This document shows, in pieces, positions 59,815 to 64,000 of a stretch of 64,000 nucleotides of DNA. The position numbers and the translations under genes are program-made. Numbering within the stretch: position 1 is the stretch's first letter; the number at the start of each line of letters is the position of its first letter. The notes beneath the pieces are model-generated. The model ran no database searches and was not told where the DNA came from. It saw only the letters and a program-made list of their open reading frames with translations. The DNA is from Phoronis australis (lineage: Eukaryota; Phoronida; Phoronidae): contig NMRA01000026.1 of NCBI GenBank assembly GCA_002633005.1, forward strand, positions 566,346-630,345, in the 5' to 3' direction.

Positions 59815-61244
59815 TTTAGGTTATCCACCCACACCAGTTGATGTGGTCTGAGACCTCGTAATCTTTGGAAGCACTGATTGCCCACCTAAAGAGACTCAGT
59901 GCCGAAAACCACCACCTCTTTTGTTAAGGTTTATTTTGGTCCCTAGATAAATGTCCAAGTTTTACAAGTAAATTCAAAACATCATATCAGAAATGTCATT
60001 GATACCATTGTTTAGCTATCAAATAATGAACATTTATTTTGGCTAAATTTTACTAAAAAAGACATGGTCACATGACCAAATTAATGGCAGATTTTGTAAA
60101 AAAAATGAAATCAATCTACTTTTATGGAATTAAAATCTATAGTTTTGTAGAAATGTCAGTGGCTAAGTACATTGACTTGGCAATGAGGTCTTGCATTACC
60201 TCCTTAACAGTAGTGATTTTTTCAGACAACAGCTGTTTTCAAACACAAATATCAGTTTAGTTAGTTGTGAAATATTCCTTGCACTCTATTGTCTAGCATG
60301 GCAGTACGTAATGCTGATACATTGGCAAAATTACCCACCAATTTAGAGAGTAGACAAGAAAAAGAGACTCATTTCTAGGGAGTTTTCGTGAACAAGTCAA
60401 ACTTTTCGTAGAGTTTTGTTGAAGTGATATCTCACTTTTTTTTCTAAGTAGTCAGTTTTGTTGGGAATTGGAAAAAGTCCACTTTTGTCCATAGGAAACT
60501 TCACTCATTCGTTGTGGAATTACGCCTAAAAAGACCTGGCCTTTCACAGTGAATCTGTCAAAAACCTGCCCAGGTATAAGCGGCGTACGGACATTCTAAG
60601 GGAGTTACCTCCTCTGCGTTTGATCTGTAGACTATGTTTGTCGGTTTCCTGTGTCTCAACCAGGTATAGTTCAGAGTTCGATCGCAGTCAAGTGAGCGCT
60701 ATTTTTGATCAGTGGATCAGAACGTTGCAAGGTGTTGTAGGAAGCTGTATTACACCAGAAACATCAGTTAATGAATGTTGAATGCATAATTAATTAGGGC
60801 TAGGAAGACGGTAATTGACATTGGAATTGGTGGAGGTTAACGAACATTCACATTTTTTGTGAAAATGTGTCAAAAACTTCGAACCGTCTATTTAAAGATA
60901 TTCTCAAATTAATACACTTGATTTTAGTTTAGAAGTTCACAAAATCAGTTCAGACAAAAGTCGATTTTTTCTAGAGATATTACCATTAAACGGTGCTCTT
61001 TCTACTAGGTGACATGATTTTTTTCAAAACAGACAGAATTTAGTACAGAAGTTTTAGGCTTAAGTTTTCAAGTCTTGATGGTGCTGCAAGTAACAGGATG
61101 GCAGACATATTTGAGTTGTAATGACTCTGAACTTCGCTTTTATAAACTTAAAGATGTTGATAATAAAGCAGGCGATTTTATTGGGGGATATCCCTTACAA
61201 AGTGGTTATATTCTAGGGATACCTTTGGACTAATGAGACTCGTT
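59815..61244. other. Unannotated AT-rich spacer
   Basis: No supported feature. Confidence 0.3.
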
Positions 61245-61495
61245 GTATGTTCTTATTTAGCTAGTGGAGACAGAGTAGAGATGATCCTTTCCGCCTTGCC
61301 CCAGTTTCGCGTTTATTTGGCACGGAGCAAGATGTTCGGGCGCAAAGTGCTCTACCTCACAAACGGGTGGCAAAATTTGTCACTGCGTTGTCAGTTTGCT
61401 CCGTGTCAGTCCCGTTTGCACACTGGAACAACTCGTTCCGTGTCAGCTGATCCATGTCAACTTTTGAAGTGTAAACGGCATTTATGGGTATGCAT
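61245..61495. mobile_element. Dispersed repeat family C, copy 3
   Basis: It contains ATGATCCTTTCCGCCTTGCC, CTCTACCTCACAAACGGGTG and AGTTTGCTCCGTGTCAGT, the reverse complement of words in copy 2. Confidence 0.55.
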
Positions 61496-61579
61496 GAACT
61501 CCTTGGGTCAGCGACTAATTATTTTAAGTTTTTTTAACTGCCTTATCTACTTTCAGATTGGAAATATGTTGATATAAGA

Positions 61580-61700
61580 CGCTGTGTCCCAAAGTGGTCC
61601 GTATCCCAATCTTCAGAATCGAGAAAATTCAATTTCAGCTTGAATTTCAATGTCCCACATTTTAGAGGCTTCCCAAACTGTGGAATTTTTACCGTAGTGT
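61580..61700 (+). mobile_element. MITE family B, right half
   Basis: It matches the last 120 bp of the 57410-57775 copy: ATTCAATTTCAGCTTGAATT, then TTTTAGAGGCTTCCCAAACT and TTTACCGTAG. Confidence 0.65.
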
Positions 61701-61865
61701 TGTAAAATCTCATCAGTTTTGTACAAAAATAATTGCCAAAATGCCATCATTTCTCAATGGCTTTAAACATTGTTGTGAATGCTCAGAATTTTTCAAAACT
61801 GTGGAACAAAACTTGAAAATGGAATATCAAGATGGCGGACGTGTTGGCTATTTTGTTTTCGAAGT
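61690..61865 (-). mobile_element. MITE family A, partial copy
   Basis: The plus strand begins TGTAAAATCTCATCAGTTTT and ACAAAAATAATTGCCAAAAT, and continues CATTTCTCAATGGC. This is the inverted right half of the family. Confidence 0.65.
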
Positions 61866-61949
61866 TAAATTCAAATGCTCACAGAGGTCGCATTTCTATG
61901 CGCCCACATACCTATATATGGGTGCAAATTGCCTTCATCTCTGTCTGGG

Positions 61950-62620
61950 CGTCCAGCGTCCGCTGCTGTATCTCCTGAACCCCTCAAAGTATCTTCACCA
62001 AATTTCACAGATGGGTTCATATGAAGATGACGACAGAAGAGGACGAATTTCGGACGGATCTGACAACCATTGTGCCCCCTAGTGGCAATTATTTTTTACA
62101 TTGACCTCTGTATCTTTAAAGGCAGTTTATTGGTGACATGATGCTATCTCCCTATTTTCCGAATTATTTGAGGCATTTTGCTCCACCTAGTGGCCATTTA
62201 TGTTTTTTCCAATTGGTTTTTTGGCATCTGCTCTATCAACTAAACCATTCTATGGATTATTGTGAAAATTGATATATCTGTTCTCAGTTTGAAGAGTATG
62301 GCTGACGATGACGACTAACTACTGTGGCGCCTCCTAGCTTTTTTGCGCCTATAGCTGTATGTCCTAAGCCTACTGCAGGATCTTAATTAAATTTAGCAAG
62401 TGTATTCATATCATGTTGAGAAAAGATATTGACAACTTTCAGGTGCATTGCCCCCTAGTGGCCATTCCATTTTTTCCGGTCTTCCTTTGTTTCTCTATAG
62501 TTTCTTGACAGATTTTTATGGAAATTGGTAAATACTTTCTATTAAAGAAACGATGTTTCTGTTTTCGGATGGAGTTGACATGTTTTGCGCCATCTGGTGG
62601 CCATTTTTATGATACAAATA
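61950..62620 (+). repeat. Degenerate repeat with CTCF-core-like motifs
   Basis: The words GTGCCCCCTAGTGGCAA (62073), GCTCCACCTAGTGGCCA (about 62180), TTGCCCCCTAGTGGCCA (about 62448) and GCGCCATCTGGTGGCCA (about 62587) recur. A decayed GGCGCCTCCTAG lies near 62325. All have the same orientation, 110-145 bp apart, with AT-rich spacers that are only weakly alike. Confidence 0.7.
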
Positions 62621-62672
62621 GATGTCACAAGAAGCATGCTGTTTGTGATGCCCAATTGCTTCAAAATTTTTC

Positions 62673-62930
62673 GCTCTCCGGCAGCCTTTCGGCGGGGCCC
62701 TCTATATTAATATAGGGGGCCCCGCTCTCCGGCCTCCCGTCGGCGGGGGCCCCCTATATTAATATAGGTGGCCCCGCTCTCCGGCCTCCTTTCGGCGGGG
62801 CCCTCTATATTAATATAGGGGGCCCCGCTCACCGACCTCCTTTCGGCGGGGCCTCCTATATTAATATAGGGGGCCCCGCTCTCCGACCTCCTTTCGGCGA
62901 GGCCCCCTATATTAATATAGGGGGCCTCGC
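62673..62930. repeat. GC-rich palindromic minisatellite, five 51-bp units
   Basis: Units start at 62673, 62724, 62776, 62827 and 62878. Each has a spacer GCTCTCCGRCCTCCTTTCGG and a palindrome centred on TATATTAATATA with GGGGCCCC-type arms. In the last unit the palindrome 62897-62930 is perfect over 34 bp. Its arms carry paired changes relative to the others (GCGAGG with CCTCGC instead of GCGGGG with CCCCGC). Confidence 0.95.
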
Positions 62931-63002
62931 TTTTGAGGTCCGAAATTCAATTTTTTGCCTATGTCATTTTAATAAGAATAAGTCATTTTAAATAATAAGC
63001 TG
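62931..63002. mobile_element. AT-rich flank of the palindromic array, dispersed copy
   Basis: It is the reverse complement of 48377-48449 at about 95 percent identity by eye. The sharp boundary at 63002 in both copies suggests an element end. Confidence 0.75.
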
Positions 63003-63423
63003 TTATCATTTAATTCAGTATTTCATGGGAAATGATACAAAAATCACGCATCGGTGAGATTTCACGTTGTGCAAAGTGTACTTCACCCTCTCCATGTGAT
63101 TCCGTTTCGAAAATATGGCGCTAGGTGCTGATATCTTATATAGACAATAGAGGATAGGGATGCATTTTGGCCACCGCTCTTCGAATCCAGCAGGGGACTA
63201 TAAGACAAATTTCTTAACCCTGACCATTATGTAATTGTTAAGGTTATCTCCAACCCTATTCACAAAAATGGTCATTCTTACAATATTTCACGTGTCAGTA
63301 AAATACCTTATCTTCATTCTCGGGGGAACTTCAAGTACAAAATATATACTGCGTAGTGAGAAAAAAGATTTAACAGAACAACCTTGGAACCACACAACCG
63401 CGTGGATATTTGTTTACTACTTA

Positions 63424-63667
63424 TCCGAGGTCAAAGGTTAAAGGGCTTTCAATCAAATCAAATCTTCCGCCAGTTACAAAACAGTTTCCCATACCCTTGG
63501 TCCTTTCATTCACAAAATCGCCATAACATTGAGTAAACGAGGTGTACTTATGGTGGAATGGTGCCAGGAAAACAGACAAAACATAGTTTTGATCCTGAGG
63601 GAGTTGTGCGTCTACGTGATTACGACCGTTGGCGTTGAGAATGAATGCTACGGTCATCTTAGGCCTC
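63424..63667 (-). CDS. Candidate coding exon, unrecognised
   Basis: A minus-strand frame opens RPKMTVAFILNANGRNHVDA just after a possible acceptor (ttcatgaccacag). It continues QLPQDQNYVLSVFLAPFHHK and YGDFVNERTKGMGNCF before a possible donor (TTTT|GTAACT near 63478) or the stop at 63421-63423. Composition looks coding. No partner exon is seen, and an exon on this strand could connect beyond the right edge of the window. Function unknown. Confidence 0.35.
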
Positions 63668-64000
63668 TGTGGTCATGAACACAGCAAATTGTGAAAAGAG
63701 ATAAATCCTCACCCTAATTCCTTCATTCAATTAATAAATTAACATTCCAATGTTTCGATTTCATGCTAACGACATGCTTTAACCACCGATTTGAATTTTG
63801 TTGTCCATTTCTTACTTGGTTGCGTATCTCTCCTAGCACGTGATGTGTACAGGTTATGTGAAAACAATGAACTGTGACATATTTATATAAAAGTAGGTCA
63901 AAAGGTCGCAAACAACAGTAAGAGTTAGCTGGGAACGGTACGTTTTAATGATAATTAAGTTAATTATGCACTGCAAAATCAGTTGACATTGTGAGTGAAT
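63668..64000. other. Unannotated right edge
   Basis: No supported feature. It would be intronic if the exon at 63424-63667 is real. Confidence 0.3.

Overview
The window is nuclear DNA of an animal, most likely a marine invertebrate (a non-vertebrate deuterostome or a lophotrochozoan; the species cannot be fixed from the sequence). The evidence is one clearly spliced gene with GT-AG introns and phase-matched exons, one intronless rhodopsin-class GPCR resembling FMRFamide receptors, AATAAA polyadenylation signals, tRNA-derived SINEs, a LINE fragment, a Penelope-type GIY-YIG fragment, and many small TIR elements. The sequence is AT-rich and repeat-dense, with one assembly gap (16403-16810) and one ambiguous base (37783).

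Layout. 1-5.7 kb: a hAT-like element end at the left edge, a decayed LINE reverse transcriptase (700-1243), a hAT-like MITE (2439-2748) and a (TCA)n microsatellite. 5.8-8.6 kb: a five-coding-exon + strand gene for a 261-residue protein I do not recognise. 8.6-17 kb: repeat-rich DNA with hAT-like MITEs, a 300 bp foldback, several minus-strand tRNA-SINEs and a TIR element interrupted by the gap; one possible initial coding exon lies at 15133-15188. 17.8-19.3 kb: the minus-strand GPCR gene, the best-supported gene here. 19.4-35 kb: MITEs, SINEs, local duplications, a possible terminal exon at 24835-24988 and a Penelope remnant between inverted arms at 31.3-31.9 kb. 35-36.6 kb: a CpG-richer patch with a minus-strand candidate exon. 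36.6-54 kb: almost no coding signal, AT-rich, with MITE clusters and three adjacent tandem arrays at 44.1-45.2 kb. 54-64 kb: more MITEs, two weak minus-strand ORFs (59.6 and 63.5 kb), a series of CTCF-core-like motifs (62.07-62.6 kb) and a striking GC-rich palindromic minisatellite (62673-62930), whose flank recurs inverted at 48377-48449.

The two firm genes lie on opposite strands about 9.5 kb apart, and nothing in the sequence ties them functionally. The GPCR would act at the plasma membrane as a neuropeptide receptor. The five-exon gene has no recognisable domain. Repeats rather than genes dominate the window, and most of the unusual structure is in them.
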